From Deltaproteobacteria bacterium (lineage in GTDB: Bacteria > Desulfobacterota > GWC2-55-46): a stretch of 14,157 nucleotides of DNA. Where the stretch lies: positions 1 through 14,157 of the forward strand of contig JACREV010000099.1 of the NCBI GenBank assembly GCA_016218095.1. Reading direction: 5' to 3'. Position 1 is the stretch's first letter; each line of letters opens with the position of its first letter. Below are positions 6,126 to 13,143 of the stretch, piece by piece. The translations under genes and the position numbers were made by a program. Under the pieces are notes generated by a model. It saw nothing but the letters and a program-made list of their open reading frames with translations, was not told the origin of the DNA and did not search any database.

Positions 6126-6596
6126 ATGAGGCTCGCGGACGTAATGAAGGAAGACTACATATTCTCCGACCTGAAGGCCAGGGAGAAGCAGGGGGTGCTC
6201 GCAGAGCTCGTCTCGGACATCTCCCCGAAGCTTGAGAGGCTCGACGGCGGGTCCGTCCTCTCCGCGCTGCTCGAAAGGGAAAAGCTCGGCACGACCGGCA
6301 TAGGCCACGGGGTCGCGATCCCTCACGGCAAGGTCAAGGGCCTCACCGATATAAAGGTGTTCTTCGGGAGAAGCAAGAAGGGGGTCGACTTCAACTCCAT
6401 GGACCGGATGCCGGTCTACATCTTCTTCCTCATAGTCGCCCCGGAGAACTCGGCGGCGGCGCACCTGAAGATCCTCGCCTGCATCTCGCACCTCTTGAAG
6501 AACCAGGACCTGAGGACCCGGCTCATGAAGGCCGAGGACCCCTCGGAGATATACAGGATAATAACAGAGGCCGACAGGAAGAGCGGCCTCGTCTGA
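6126..6596 (+). CDS. ptsN: PTS IIA-like nitrogen-regulatory protein EIIA-Ntr (PtsN)
   Basis: EIIA-Ntr is a cytoplasmic phosphoacceptor of the nitrogen PTS. It regulates transporters, kinases and stress responses rather than moving sugar. The 156-residue protein is one PTS_EIIA type-2 domain. The active-site region is GIGHGVAIPHGKV (58-70), with His67 the expected phosphorylation site. The ATG at 6126 has only a weak AGG (6117-6119) 6 nt upstream, after a strong hairpin. It follows hpf as in E. coli, and hprK follows after 67 nt. The window encodes PtsI without a GAF domain, and no PtsP-type enzyme I. The phosphate donor is therefore probably the HPr/PtsI pair encoded downstream, unless another relay exists elsewhere. 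Confidence 0.93.
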   Translation: MRLADVMKEDYIFSDLKAREKQGVLAELVSDISPKLERLDGGSVLSALLEREKLGTTGIGHGVAIPHGKVKGLTDIKVFFGRSKKGVDFNSMDRMPVYIFFLIVAPENSAAAHLKILACISHLLKNQDLRTRLMKAEDPSEIYRIITEADRKSGLV

Positions 6597-6663
6597 CCGG
6601 GCGAAAGGGATTAGGGACTTATCAGTCTTGGTAACCTTAAGTCAGACGCGGGAGTAAAAAAGC

Positions 6664-7611
6664 ATGGGAGTGCCGGTCAAGGAGGTACTGGAGGCGAAGG
6701 AGCTCAAGGAGTTCTCGCTCGTCCTCGTCGCCGGTGAGCGGGGTCTCGGAAGGGAGCTCCAGACGTCCCGCATACAGAAGCCCGGGCTCCTCCTTACCGG
6801 GCTCCTCGAAGAGCTCCACTCCGACAGGCTGCAGATATTCGGGGCCGCCGAGATAGGCTATTTACGGAGCCTCAAGAAGGAAAAGCTCGAAAGGACGCTC
6901 GGCCTCCTGGAGAGGGCCCTGATACCCGGCATAATAGTCACGAGGGAGCTCGAGCCCCCGGACTTCCTCCTGAAGCTCTGCGCCGAAAAAAGCATCCCCC
7001 TCATAAAGACCCGCCACACATCGTCGTACCTCATAGAAGGAGTCACCAAGTACCTCGAGGAGAGGCTCGCGCCTTCGACGACGCTCCACGGGGTCCTCGT
7101 CGACGTCCTCGGCGTCGGCATACTGATAATAGGCAAAAGCGGCATAGGGAAAAGCGAGTGCGCGCTCGACCTCGTCTCGCGGGGCTACAGGCTCGTCTCC
7201 GACGACGTGGTGATAGTCAAAAAGCTGCCCCCCTCGCTCCTCTTCGGGACGTCTTCGGACCTTATCCGCTACCACATGGAGATAAGGGGGTTGGGGATAG
7301 TCAACATAAAAGACCTCTTCGGCATAACGGCGATAAGGGAGAGAAAGCAGATGGACCTCGTCGTCGAGCTCATCAAATGGGAGTCCGACAGCGAGTACGA
7401 GCGGCTCGGGTTCGAGGAGAAGACTTACGATATCCTGGGCGTGGGCCTCCCGTACCTCCGCGTGCCGGTCTCCCCTGGCAGGAGCGTCGCCGCGATAGTG
7501 GAGGTGGCGGCCCGGAACCAGATATTGAAGATAATGGGGCATCACTCGGCGAAGAATTTGGAGGCCCACCTGGATAACGCGATGAAGGGCCTCCAGAAGG
7601 CGAAGAATTGA
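6664..7611 (+). CDS. hprK: HPr kinase/phosphorylase (HprK)
   Basis: HprK phosphorylates HPr on a serine with ATP or pyrophosphate, and also removes that phosphate. The 315-residue protein has the usual two-domain form: an N-terminal domain (about 1-130) and the catalytic domain with conserved His141 (LHG), P-loop GKSGIGKS (157-164) and acidic SDD (179-181). The family signature MEIRGLGIVNIKDLFG (205-220) and the C-terminal LPYLRVPVSPGRSVAAIVEVAA (start about 262) follow. The start at 6664 has GGGAG (6650-6654) 9 nt upstream. The target serine is present in the HPr encoded at 10928. The gene is not part of the E. coli rpoN locus but is known in this setting in other proteobacteria. Its TGA overlaps the rapZ start. 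Confidence 0.95.
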   Translation: MGVPVKEVLEAKELKEFSLVLVAGERGLGRELQTSRIQKPGLLLTGLLEELHSDRLQIFGAAEIGYLRSLKKEKLERTLGLLERALIPGIIVTRELEPPDFLLKLCAEKSIPLIKTRHTSSYLIEGVTKYLEERLAPSTTLHGVLVDVLGVGILIIGKSGIGKSECALDLVSRGYRLVSDDVVIVKKLPPSLLFGTSSDLIRYHMEIRGLGIVNIKDLFGITAIRERKQMDLVVELIKWESDSEYERLGFEEKTYDILGVGLPYLRVPVSPGRSVAAIVEVAARNQILKIMGHHSAKNLEAHLDNAMKGLQKAKN

Positions 7612-8471
7612 AAGAGATAAGGTTCGTAGTGTTGAGCGGGCCCTCGGGCTCGGGGAAATCCACGGTCATAAAGGCGCTCGAGGACCTCGGTTTTTTCTGC
7701 GTGGACAACATGCCTGTCGCGCTTCTCCCCAAGTTCATGGAGTTGCTCGCGCAGTCCGGCGAGATAACAAAGGTCGCGGCCGTAGTCGACATCCGCGAGC
7801 GCCAGTTTTTGAAGGAGTTCACGCCTGTTTTCAACGAGCTCAAGGCGGCGGGCTACACCGCGGAGCTCATCTTTCTCGACGCGTCGGATGAATCCCTCGT
7901 CCGTAGGTTCAGCGAGACCAGGAGGCGCCACCCGCTGGCGGACTCGGACACGCCGCTCGAAGGTATCCTCCGCGAAAGGGATATCCTCAAGGAGGTGCGG
8001 GAGCACGCGGACAAGGTCATAGACACGACCGGGTTTACCGTCCACGACCTCCGGGACACCATAAAGGAATACTTCTCCGGGCCAGTCGCGCACGGCAGGA
8101 TGTCCGTGAACGTCATTTCGTTCGGGTACAGGTACGGCATACCCACCGACGCCGACCTCGTCTTTGACATAAGGTTCCTGCCGAACCCTTACTTCGTGAG
8201 TTCGCTTAAGTGGCTCGACGGAAAGGACGAAAAGGTGAGGGAGTTCGTCCTCTCGAACCCCGAGACCAGGGAGTTCCTGAAAAGGCTCCGCTCTTTTCTC
8301 GATTACCTCATCCCCCTGTACTGGAAAGAGGGGAAGTCGTACCTTACCATCGCAATAGGGTGCACCGGCGGGAAGCACCGCTCTGTGGCCATAACCGAGT
8401 ACCTCGCCGACGAGATAGGTTCCGAATCCGTCGTTACGAAAAAACGGCACAGGGACATGTACCGGGTCTGA
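7608..8471 (+). CDS. rapZ: RNase adapter / nucleotide-binding protein RapZ
   Basis: In E. coli, RapZ binds small RNAs and delivers GlmZ to RNase E, tuning glucosamine-6-phosphate synthesis for cell envelope precursors. The 287-residue protein has an N-terminal P-loop GPSGSGKS (11-18), the conserved VDNMP (33-37) and the C-terminal motif GCTGGKHRSV (251-260), part of the RNA-binding half. The start is a TTG at 7608, sharing TTGA with the hprK stop (TGA 7609-7611). AGAAGG (7595-7600) is 7 nt upstream, and MKEIRFVVLSGPSGSGKS fits other RapZ N-termini. This tight overlap implies coupling with hprK. Whether GlmZ-like RNAs exist in this organism is unknown. Confidence 0.94.
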   Translation: MKEIRFVVLSGPSGSGKSTVIKALEDLGFFCVDNMPVALLPKFMELLAQSGEITKVAAVVDIRERQFLKEFTPVFNELKAAGYTAELIFLDASDESLVRRFSETRRRHPLADSDTPLEGILRERDILKEVREHADKVIDTTGFTVHDLRDTIKEYFSGPVAHGRMSVNVISFGYRYGIPTDADLVFDIRFLPNPYFVSSLKWLDGKDEKVREFVLSNPETREFLKRLRSFLDYLIPLYWKEGKSYLTIAIGCTGGKHRSVAITEYLADEIGSESVVTKKRHRDMYRV

Positions 8472-8499
8472 ATCGACACACTACGGAGATGAGAAGAAG

Positions 8500-8904
8500 A
8501 TGATAGGAGCCGTAATAATCACGCACGGCGGGCTCGCCGGAAGCCTTGTAGAGGCCGCCGAGGCGATCGCCGGGAAGATAGACGGGGTAAGGACGGTATC
8601 GGTCACGAGGTCTGACACCACCGAGAGCGTCCGGGCGCTCCTCGCCGCCTCCATCAAAGAGGTGAACGCCGGCAACGGGGCGATAGTCTTTACGGACATG
8701 TTCGGCGGCACGCCGACGAACATCGCGCTTTCGTTCATGGAGGACGGGAAGGTGGAGGTCATAACGGGCGTGAACCTCCCCATGATACTCAAATTCGTCG
8801 GCCACAGGACTGAAAAGGGCCTCTCGGGCCTCGCCGTCTTGCTGAAGGAATACGGGCAGTCCTCGATAGTGCTGGCCGGCGACATATTGAAGGAACGGAA
8901 ATAA
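8500..8904 (+). CDS. PTS mannose/fructose/sorbose-family EIIA component
   Basis: This 134-residue cytoplasmic protein accepts phosphate from HPr and passes it to EIIB. It is a single EIIA-Man domain. IITHGGLAGSL contains the phosphorylated His9, and FTDMFGGTPTNIA (about 65-77) is the second conserved motif. In E. coli, EIIA and EIIB of this family are fused as ManX; here they are separate genes. The ATG at 8500 follows a GGAG (8485-8488) and a GAGAAGAAG run. It lies 28 nt after rapZ. A 77-nt gap with a T-run separates it from EIIB. Some proteobacteria keep an orphan EIIA-Man for regulation only, but here all partner subunits are present. Confidence 0.92.
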   Translation: MIGAVIITHGGLAGSLVEAAEAIAGKIDGVRTVSVTRSDTTESVRALLAASIKEVNAGNGAIVFTDMFGGTPTNIALSFMEDGKVEVITGVNLPMILKFVGHRTEKGLSGLAVLLKEYGQSSIVLAGDILKERK

Positions 8905-8922
8905 CATCCTGAGTTCTTTTTT

Positions 8923-8931
8923 TGGTAAAAT
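8923..8931 (+). promoter_or_regulatory. Possible extended -10 promoter element before EIIB
   Basis: TGGTAAAAT at 8923-8931 fits an extended -10 (TGnTATAAT, one mismatch in the hexamer), just after a seven-T run (8917-8923). I see no acceptable -35 hexamer at 16-19 bp, so this is weak. It lies in the 77-nt gap between EIIA and EIIB and could add expression to the EIIB-PtsI block. Confidence 0.2.
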
Positions 8932-8981
8932 GGAGACATGGCGTCCGGGCGGCACGGGACGCTCCGCGGCGAAAGGCTCTC

Positions 8982-9455
8982 ATGGTCATTCTTGTCAGGG
9001 TTGACGACAGGCTCCTGCACGGGCAGATAATCTGCTCGTGGGTGCCGCACATAAAGGCCGACGCCCTCGTCGTGGCCTCCGACGAGGCGGCGCGGGACAG
9101 CCTTGTCTCCGAGATAATCTCGTCGTGCGGCCACAAGGGGCTCTCTGTCTGCGTCAAATCGATAAAGGACGCCGTGGCGCACGTCAACTCGGGCGAGTGC
9201 GGGGTCAGGGTGATACTCATAGTCGGGGACCTGTTGGACGCGATGGCCGTCTACGAGGAGGGCTTCAGGTTCGAAACGCTCAACCTCGGGAACATCCATC
9301 ACGAGGAGGACGGACGCGAGGTCACGCCGTCGATAATAATAAACCGCGAGGACGAGGAAATAATAAGGCGTTTCGAGTCCCTCGGGGTGAGGATGGACAT
9401 AAGGGACGTGCCCGCGTCCGCACCGGCCCGCCACGGGGCGGGGAGATGCCCGTGA
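8982..9455 (+). CDS. PTS mannose/fructose/sorbose-family EIIB component
   Basis: EIIB takes phosphate from EIIA and phosphorylates the incoming sugar at the EIIC/EIID channel. The 157-residue protein starts MVILVRVDDRLLHGQIICSW; His13 in DDRLLHGQ is the conserved phosphorylation site. The length is typical for a stand-alone EIIB. The ATG at 8982 is preceded by AAGG (8973-8976) at 5 nt. The frame is open upstream to a TTG at 8922, but that would add 20 unrelated basic residues before the conserved start. The stop overlaps the EIIC start, pointing to translational coupling. The last dozen or so residues (Ala/Pro/Gly-rich) look like a non-conserved tail. Confidence 0.92.
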   Translation: MVILVRVDDRLLHGQIICSWVPHIKADALVVASDEAARDSLVSEIISSCGHKGLSVCVKSIKDAVAHVNSGECGVRVILIVGDLLDAMAVYEEGFRFETLNLGNIHHEEDGREVTPSIIINREDEEIIRRFESLGVRMDIRDVPASAPARHGAGRCP

Positions 9456-10171
9456 ACGCGGCGCTCACGGGCGCGATACTCGTTTCAGTCGCGGGCGGGG
9501 TCCTCTCGCTCGACAGGACCGCGGCATTTCAGGTGATGGTATCGAGGCCGCTCGTGACCGCGCCCGTCATAGGGTACCTGCTCGGCCACCCTTTGTGGGG
9601 GCTTCTGGCGGGTGCCGTGCTTGAGATCCTCCTTATAGGCGACCTCCCGGTAGGGAGGTATGTGCCCGTGCACGAGACGTCGCTATCCGCCCTCGTTACC
9701 GGCTTGGTCGTTGCGGCCCTCGAAGGCACTGGGGCCTCCGAAGGCTACGCGGGGCTCAAGAGCGAGATGACGGTCCTGCCGCTTGCGATACTCATTGCGT
9801 TACCGGCAGGCAGGGTCTTTCAGAAGGCCGATATAATGGCGAGGAAGATGAACGCCAGGCTCTTTGACACGGCGTCGGTATCGGTCGATGGGGGAGGAGG
9901 GGCGGCGCTCATCCGCAACAACCTCAAGGGCGCCGTCCTCTTTCTCATTGCCAATACGGTCGCGCTCCTCTTGACCGCGGTGCCGCTCATGCTCGGGGCG
10001 GGCTATTTTTTTACGGGGTTTGAGCTCAAGCCCTTTACGGCGGCCTTCGCCGGGTTGCTCCTCGTGGGGGCGGGGGCCGCGGCCTGGTCGATTACGACCG
10101 GCAGGTCGGCCTATGTATTCGGGGCCTCCGCGGCGGCTGGAGGGGCTCTCCTTACATGGCTCGCGCTATGA
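9452..10171 (+). CDS. PTS mannose/fructose/sorbose-family EIIC membrane component
   Basis: EIIC forms the sugar channel together with EIID. The protein (239 residues from the chosen start) is highly hydrophobic, with several membrane segments. LSLDRTAAFQVMVSRP near the N-terminus and IGDLPVGRYVPVHET match the family, where a GDLP/VGA-type motif is conserved. The GTG at 9452 shares GTGA with the EIIB stop (TGA 9453-9455) and lies 6 nt after GGAG (9442-9445). An in-frame ATG at 9446 directly abuts that site, so it is less likely but would add only two residues. Substrate cannot be read from sequence; mannose, fructose, sorbose and amino sugars are all used in the family. Confidence 0.9.
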   Translation: MNAALTGAILVSVAGGVLSLDRTAAFQVMVSRPLVTAPVIGYLLGHPLWGLLAGAVLEILLIGDLPVGRYVPVHETSLSALVTGLVVAALEGTGASEGYAGLKSEMTVLPLAILIALPAGRVFQKADIMARKMNARLFDTASVSVDGGGGAALIRNNLKGAVLFLIANTVALLLTAVPLMLGAGYFFTGFELKPFTAAFAGLLLVGAGAAAWSITTGRSAYVFGASAAAGGALLTWLAL

Positions 10172-10926
10172 TATCGGGGAGGTCGTTCATAAAGGTCTTC
10201 CTCGGATCGTTCTTCATACAGTCGTCATGGTCGTTTGAAAAGATGCAGGGGCTCGGGTTCGCCGCGGCGATCGCCCCGGCGCTTGAAGAGATATACGGGG
10301 CGGACGAGGGGCTCAAAAAAGGCGCGCTCAAGCGCCACCTCGCGTTCTATAACGCGCACCCTTACATGGCCTCTCCGGTCTTAGGCGCTACGATAAACAT
10401 CGAGGAGAAGGCGAGAAAGGGCGAATGCCCGAAAGAGGCGCCGTCTAAATTCAAGTCCGTCGTCATGGGCCCGTACGGGGCGATAGGAGACGCGTTTTTC
10501 TGGGGGGCGGTCAGGCCGCTCGCATCGATTGCCGGCGTGCTCGCCGCCGTCCTCTGGTCCATGTGGGGGCCTATAGTTTTCCTTGCCCTCTATAACGTCT
10601 TCCATCTCCTCATGAGGTGGTACGGGTTGAAGAAGGGGCTCGAGCTGGGCGACGGGGTCGTCGCGTTCATCAAGTCGCTGGACCTGCCCAGGTGGGCCGT
10701 AAGGCTCAAATACCTCTCGGCGGCCCTCCTTGGAGTCTTGTGCGCCGTGACCGCGGTGAGCCTCCTGCCTCCTTCCGGGAATGGGGCGGCAAAGACGGCA
10801 TCGGCGGTCCTGGCAAGCATCGCGGCGGCGGTTTTATCGGGTTATGCGTTCAAGAAAGGGGCTACGATTCAGGCGCTCGCCTCTGTCGTCCTCATACCAC
10901 TAATACTATACGGGATAATATTCTAA
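10156..10926 (+). CDS. PTS mannose/fructose/sorbose-family EIID membrane component
   Basis: EIID is the second membrane subunit of mannose-type permeases and occurs only in this PTS family. The 256-residue protein carries the conserved QSSWSFEKMQGLGF near the N-terminus, FYNAHPYMASPVLG (about 66-79) and VVMGPYGAIGDAFFWG (about 97-112). Hydrophobic segments follow in the C-terminal half. It is a little shorter than E. coli ManZ. ATG 10156 is 10 nt after GGAGGGG (10139-10145) and overlaps EIIC by 16 nt. ATG 10168 would overlap the EIIC stop as ATGA and is a real alternative, giving 252 residues. ptsH starts 1 nt after the stop. Confidence 0.9.
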   Translation: MARAMISGRSFIKVFLGSFFIQSSWSFEKMQGLGFAAAIAPALEEIYGADEGLKKGALKRHLAFYNAHPYMASPVLGATINIEEKARKGECPKEAPSKFKSVVMGPYGAIGDAFFWGAVRPLASIAGVLAAVLWSMWGPIVFLALYNVFHLLMRWYGLKKGLELGDGVVAFIKSLDLPRWAVRLKYLSAALLGVLCAVTAVSLLPPSGNGAAKTASAVLASIAAAVLSGYAFKKGATIQALASVVLIPLILYGIIF

Positions 10927-10927
10927 G

Positions 10928-11203
10928 ATGGACGGCGCGATCGAAAAGACATTCAGGATCAGGAACAAGCTCGGGCTCCACGCGAGGGCGGCCTCGCTCT
11001 TCGTACAGCTCGCCAGCAAGTTCGACTCCGACATATTTGTCGCGAAGAACGGCCAGGAAGTGAACGGGAAATCCATCATGGGCATCCTCATACTGGCCGC
11101 GGCGCAGGGCTCGGAGATAACTTTGAAGGTCAACGGGGGGGACGCCGTGGGCGCGATTAACGCGCTCGGCGAGCTCATAGACAACGGGTTCGGCGAGGAC
11201 TGA
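10928..11203 (+). CDS. ptsH: Phosphocarrier protein HPr
   Basis: HPr carries phosphate from enzyme I to the EIIA proteins. The 91-residue protein has both control sites. His18 in KLGLHARAAS receives phosphate from PtsI. Ser49 in NGKSIMGILILAA matches the regulatory serine (Ser46 in Bacillus) used by HprK. Having both, with hprK in the same cluster, supports dual control. It starts 1 nt after the EIID stop without a clear ribosome-binding site, so it probably relies on coupling. It shares one base with ptsI in TGATG. In E. coli the HPr paralogue NPr closes the rpoN operon; this gene is in a comparable place but looks like the general HPr. Confidence 0.95.
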   Translation: MDGAIEKTFRIRNKLGLHARAASLFVQLASKFDSDIFVAKNGQEVNGKSIMGILILAAAQGSEITLKVNGGDAVGAINALGELIDNGFGED

Positions 11204-12975
11204 TGACGGAAGCGAAGAAACAGGTAGTATTGATGAAGGGGATAGGCGTCTCCTCGGGCATCGTCATAGGAAAGGCGTACCTGATGGAGCGGGGCGCCAT
11301 CGAGCCCGCGCAGTTCTGCTACCTGGACTCCTCCGAGACCGAGAGGGAGATCGAGCGCTTCACGAACGCCGTGAAGGAGTCCCGCGACCAGCTGCTCCGC
11401 ATAAAGCGCAAGATGGAGCACGACGGCAAGGGCAAGGAGCACATCCGCATCATCGAAGCCCACCTCCTGATACTCAAGGACAACATGCTCATCAATGACA
11501 CCATAAAGGTCATAAAGGATGAGCGCGTCAACGCAGAGTGGGCCTTGAAAAGCGTGCTTAAGGGGGTAAAGGACTACTTCGACAAGATCGACGACGAGTA
11601 CCTGAAAGAGCGCTCGATGGACATCGAGCACATAGTGAACAGGGTCCTCCTTAACCTCATGGGGAGGAAACATGAGTCCATCTCGGAGATAAAGTCCCCC
11701 TCCATAGTAATCGCCCACGACCTCGCCCCGACGGACACCGCCCAGATGACGAAGGGCATGGTGCTCGGGTTCCTGACCGACGCCGGAGGCAGGACCTCGC
11801 ATACGGCGATCATGGCCCGCTCGCTCGAAATTCCGGCGGTAGTCGGCCTTGAGACCGCCACGCGCAAGGCCGAGATGAATGACACCATCATCGTCGACGG
11901 CACGACGGGCACCGTCATCATAAACCCGTCGGACTCCGTAATCGACGTCTACAGGAAGCGCAAGGAGAGGTACGAGAGCTACGGCAGGGCGCTCTTCCAC
12001 TACAAGGACCTCCCCTCCGAGACTACCGACGGCCGCAGGGTCCGCATCATGGGCAACATGGAGATAGTCGAGGAGATAGACTCGCTTGTCGAGCACGGCG
12101 CCGACGGCATAGGGCTCTACAGGACCGAGTTCCTGTATCTCAACAGGAAGGACCTGCCCTCCGAAGAAGAGCACATAAAGGCGTACAAGAAGGTCATAAA
12201 GAAGATGGCGCCGCACCCGGTTACCATAAGGACGCTCGACATCGGCGGGGACAAGGTCCTCTCCCACATGGACGGCCCGAAGGAGATAAACCCGGCGATG
12301 GGCCTGCGCGCGATAAGGTTCTGCCTCAAGAACACCGACATATTCAAGGTCCAGCTCCGGGGCATGCTCGCGGCGAGCGCCTACGGCAAGATAAGGATAC
12401 TCTTCCCGATGATCTCCGGGATCGAGGAGATAAGGCAGGCGAAGGCCCTCCTTGAAGAGGCGAAGACGGAGTTGAAGGCCGAGGGGAGGCACTTCGACGA
12501 GAACGTCGAGACAGGCGTGATGATAGAGATACCGTCGGCCGCCATAATAGCCGACCTCATCGTAAAAGAGGTGAACTTCATCTCCATAGGCACGAACGAC
12601 CTCCTCCAGTACTCGCTCGCCATAGACAGGGTGAACGAGCACGTGGCGTACCTCTACGAGCCCTTCCACCCGGCGGTGCTCCGCATCATAAAGACGGTCT
12701 CTGAGGCGGCAAACAAGGCCGGCGTCTCGGTCGGGGTCTGCGGCGAGATGGCCGGAGAGCCCGAGTACGCGCTCATACTCCTCGGCTTCGGGGTCGACAA
12801 CCTCTCGATGAACGCCTTCTCGATATTGAAGGTAAAGAGGCTCATCCGCTCCATAAGCTACACGGAGGCTAAAAAGATATGCAAGGCCATAACCGGGTTC
12901 GCGACAGCCAAGGAGGTCGAGGGCTACATAAACCAGAAGCTCCCGGGCCTTTACAAGGAAGAGTTCTGGAGCTGA
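11203..12975 (+). CDS. ptsI: Phosphoenolpyruvate-protein phosphotransferase (enzyme I)
   Basis: Enzyme I starts the PTS by taking phosphate from phosphoenolpyruvate and passing it to HPr. The 590-residue protein is slightly longer than E. coli PtsI (575) and has no N-terminal GAF domain, so it is not the PtsP (EI-Ntr) type. The HPr-binding/phospho-His domain contains GGRTSHTAIMAR with active His200. The PEP-binding barrel has DGIGLYRTEFLYL, RTLDIGGDK, EIPSA and SIGTNDLLQY, and the catalytic Cys513 lies in GVCGEMAGEP. The ATG at 11203 overlaps the ptsH stop by one base. It is the only enzyme I here and would serve both the sugar permease and EIIA-Ntr. Confidence 0.96.
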   Translation: MTEAKKQVVLMKGIGVSSGIVIGKAYLMERGAIEPAQFCYLDSSETEREIERFTNAVKESRDQLLRIKRKMEHDGKGKEHIRIIEAHLLILKDNMLINDTIKVIKDERVNAEWALKSVLKGVKDYFDKIDDEYLKERSMDIEHIVNRVLLNLMGRKHESISEIKSPSIVIAHDLAPTDTAQMTKGMVLGFLTDAGGRTSHTAIMARSLEIPAVVGLETATRKAEMNDTIIVDGTTGTVIINPSDSVIDVYRKRKERYESYGRALFHYKDLPSETTDGRRVRIMGNMEIVEEIDSLVEHGADGIGLYRTEFLYLNRKDLPSEEEHIKAYKKVIKKMAPHPVTIRTLDIGGDKVLSHMDGPKEINPAMGLRAIRFCLKNTDIFKVQLRGMLAASAYGKIRILFPMISGIEEIRQAKALLEEAKTELKAEGRHFDENVETGVMIEIPSAAIIADLIVKEVNFISIGTNDLLQYSLAIDRVNEHVAYLYEPFHPAVLRIIKTVSEAANKAGVSVGVCGEMAGEPEYALILLGFGVDNLSMNAFSILKVKRLIRSISYTEAKKICKAITGFATAKEVEGYINQKLPGLYKEEFWS

Positions 12976-12980
12976 CGGGC

Positions 12981-13006
12981 GCTTCCCGGGGGCTTTAGCG
13001 GGAGGC
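12981..13006 (+). terminator. Hairpin after ptsI, possible end of the PTS transcript
   Basis: GCTTCCCG (12981-12988) pairs with CGGGAGGC (12999-13006), 8 bp including one G-U, with a 10-nt loop. It starts 5 nt after the ptsI stop, where an operon end is expected, because metK has its own promoter downstream. No U-run follows, so it is at best an atypical terminator. Confidence 0.3.
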
Positions 13007-13059
13007 AGGGTCGGAAGACGGGACACCGCGCGCATCAGTGTTAAAATAGAAGAAATCCG

Positions 13060-13088
13060 TTGACAATTTTCCCCAAACATTAAATAAT
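13060..13088 (+). promoter_or_regulatory. Strong sigma-70-type promoter of metK
   Basis: A perfect TTGACA (13060-13065) is 17 bp from AATAAT (13083-13088, 5 of 6 to TATAAT). The expected start is near 13095, giving a leader of about 49 nt before metK. The local AT-rich stretch stands out from the surrounding GC-rich DNA. I see no SAM-riboswitch signature in this short leader. Confidence 0.8.
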
Positions 13089-13110
13089 TAGCATCTTGCA
13101 ATCAGAGACT

Positions 13111-13135
13111 CTCCGTATTGACGGAAAAAAGGAGG
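13111..13135 (+). promoter_or_regulatory. Small hairpin next to the metK ribosome-binding site
   Basis: TCCGT (13112-13116) pairs with ACGGA (13121-13125) around an ATTG loop, just before an A-run and the GGAGG ribosome-binding site (13131-13135). CTCC (13111-13114) overlaps this stem and is also complementary to GGAG (13131-13134). The two pairings exclude each other, so the site could be open or covered. The pairing is visible in the sequence; regulation is only a suggestion. Confidence 0.3.
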
Positions 13136-13143
13136 AAATGGGA

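Noticed and set aside
8922..8981. Upstream extension of EIIB from a TTG at 8922
   Set aside because: The added 20 residues are not conserved in EIIB, while ATG 8982 has AAGG 5 nt upstream and gives the expected start directly before the active-site motif.
10906..13101. Very long open frame on the minus strand opposite ptsH-ptsI (about 730 codons)
   Set aside because: It lies antisense to two certain genes, its translation resembles no family I know, and strong codon bias in GC-rich genes often leaves the opposite strand open. Several other antisense frames were dropped for the same reason.
13089..13143. SAM riboswitch upstream of metK
   Set aside because: The leader is about 49 nt and lacks the conserved helices and motifs of the SAM riboswitch classes.
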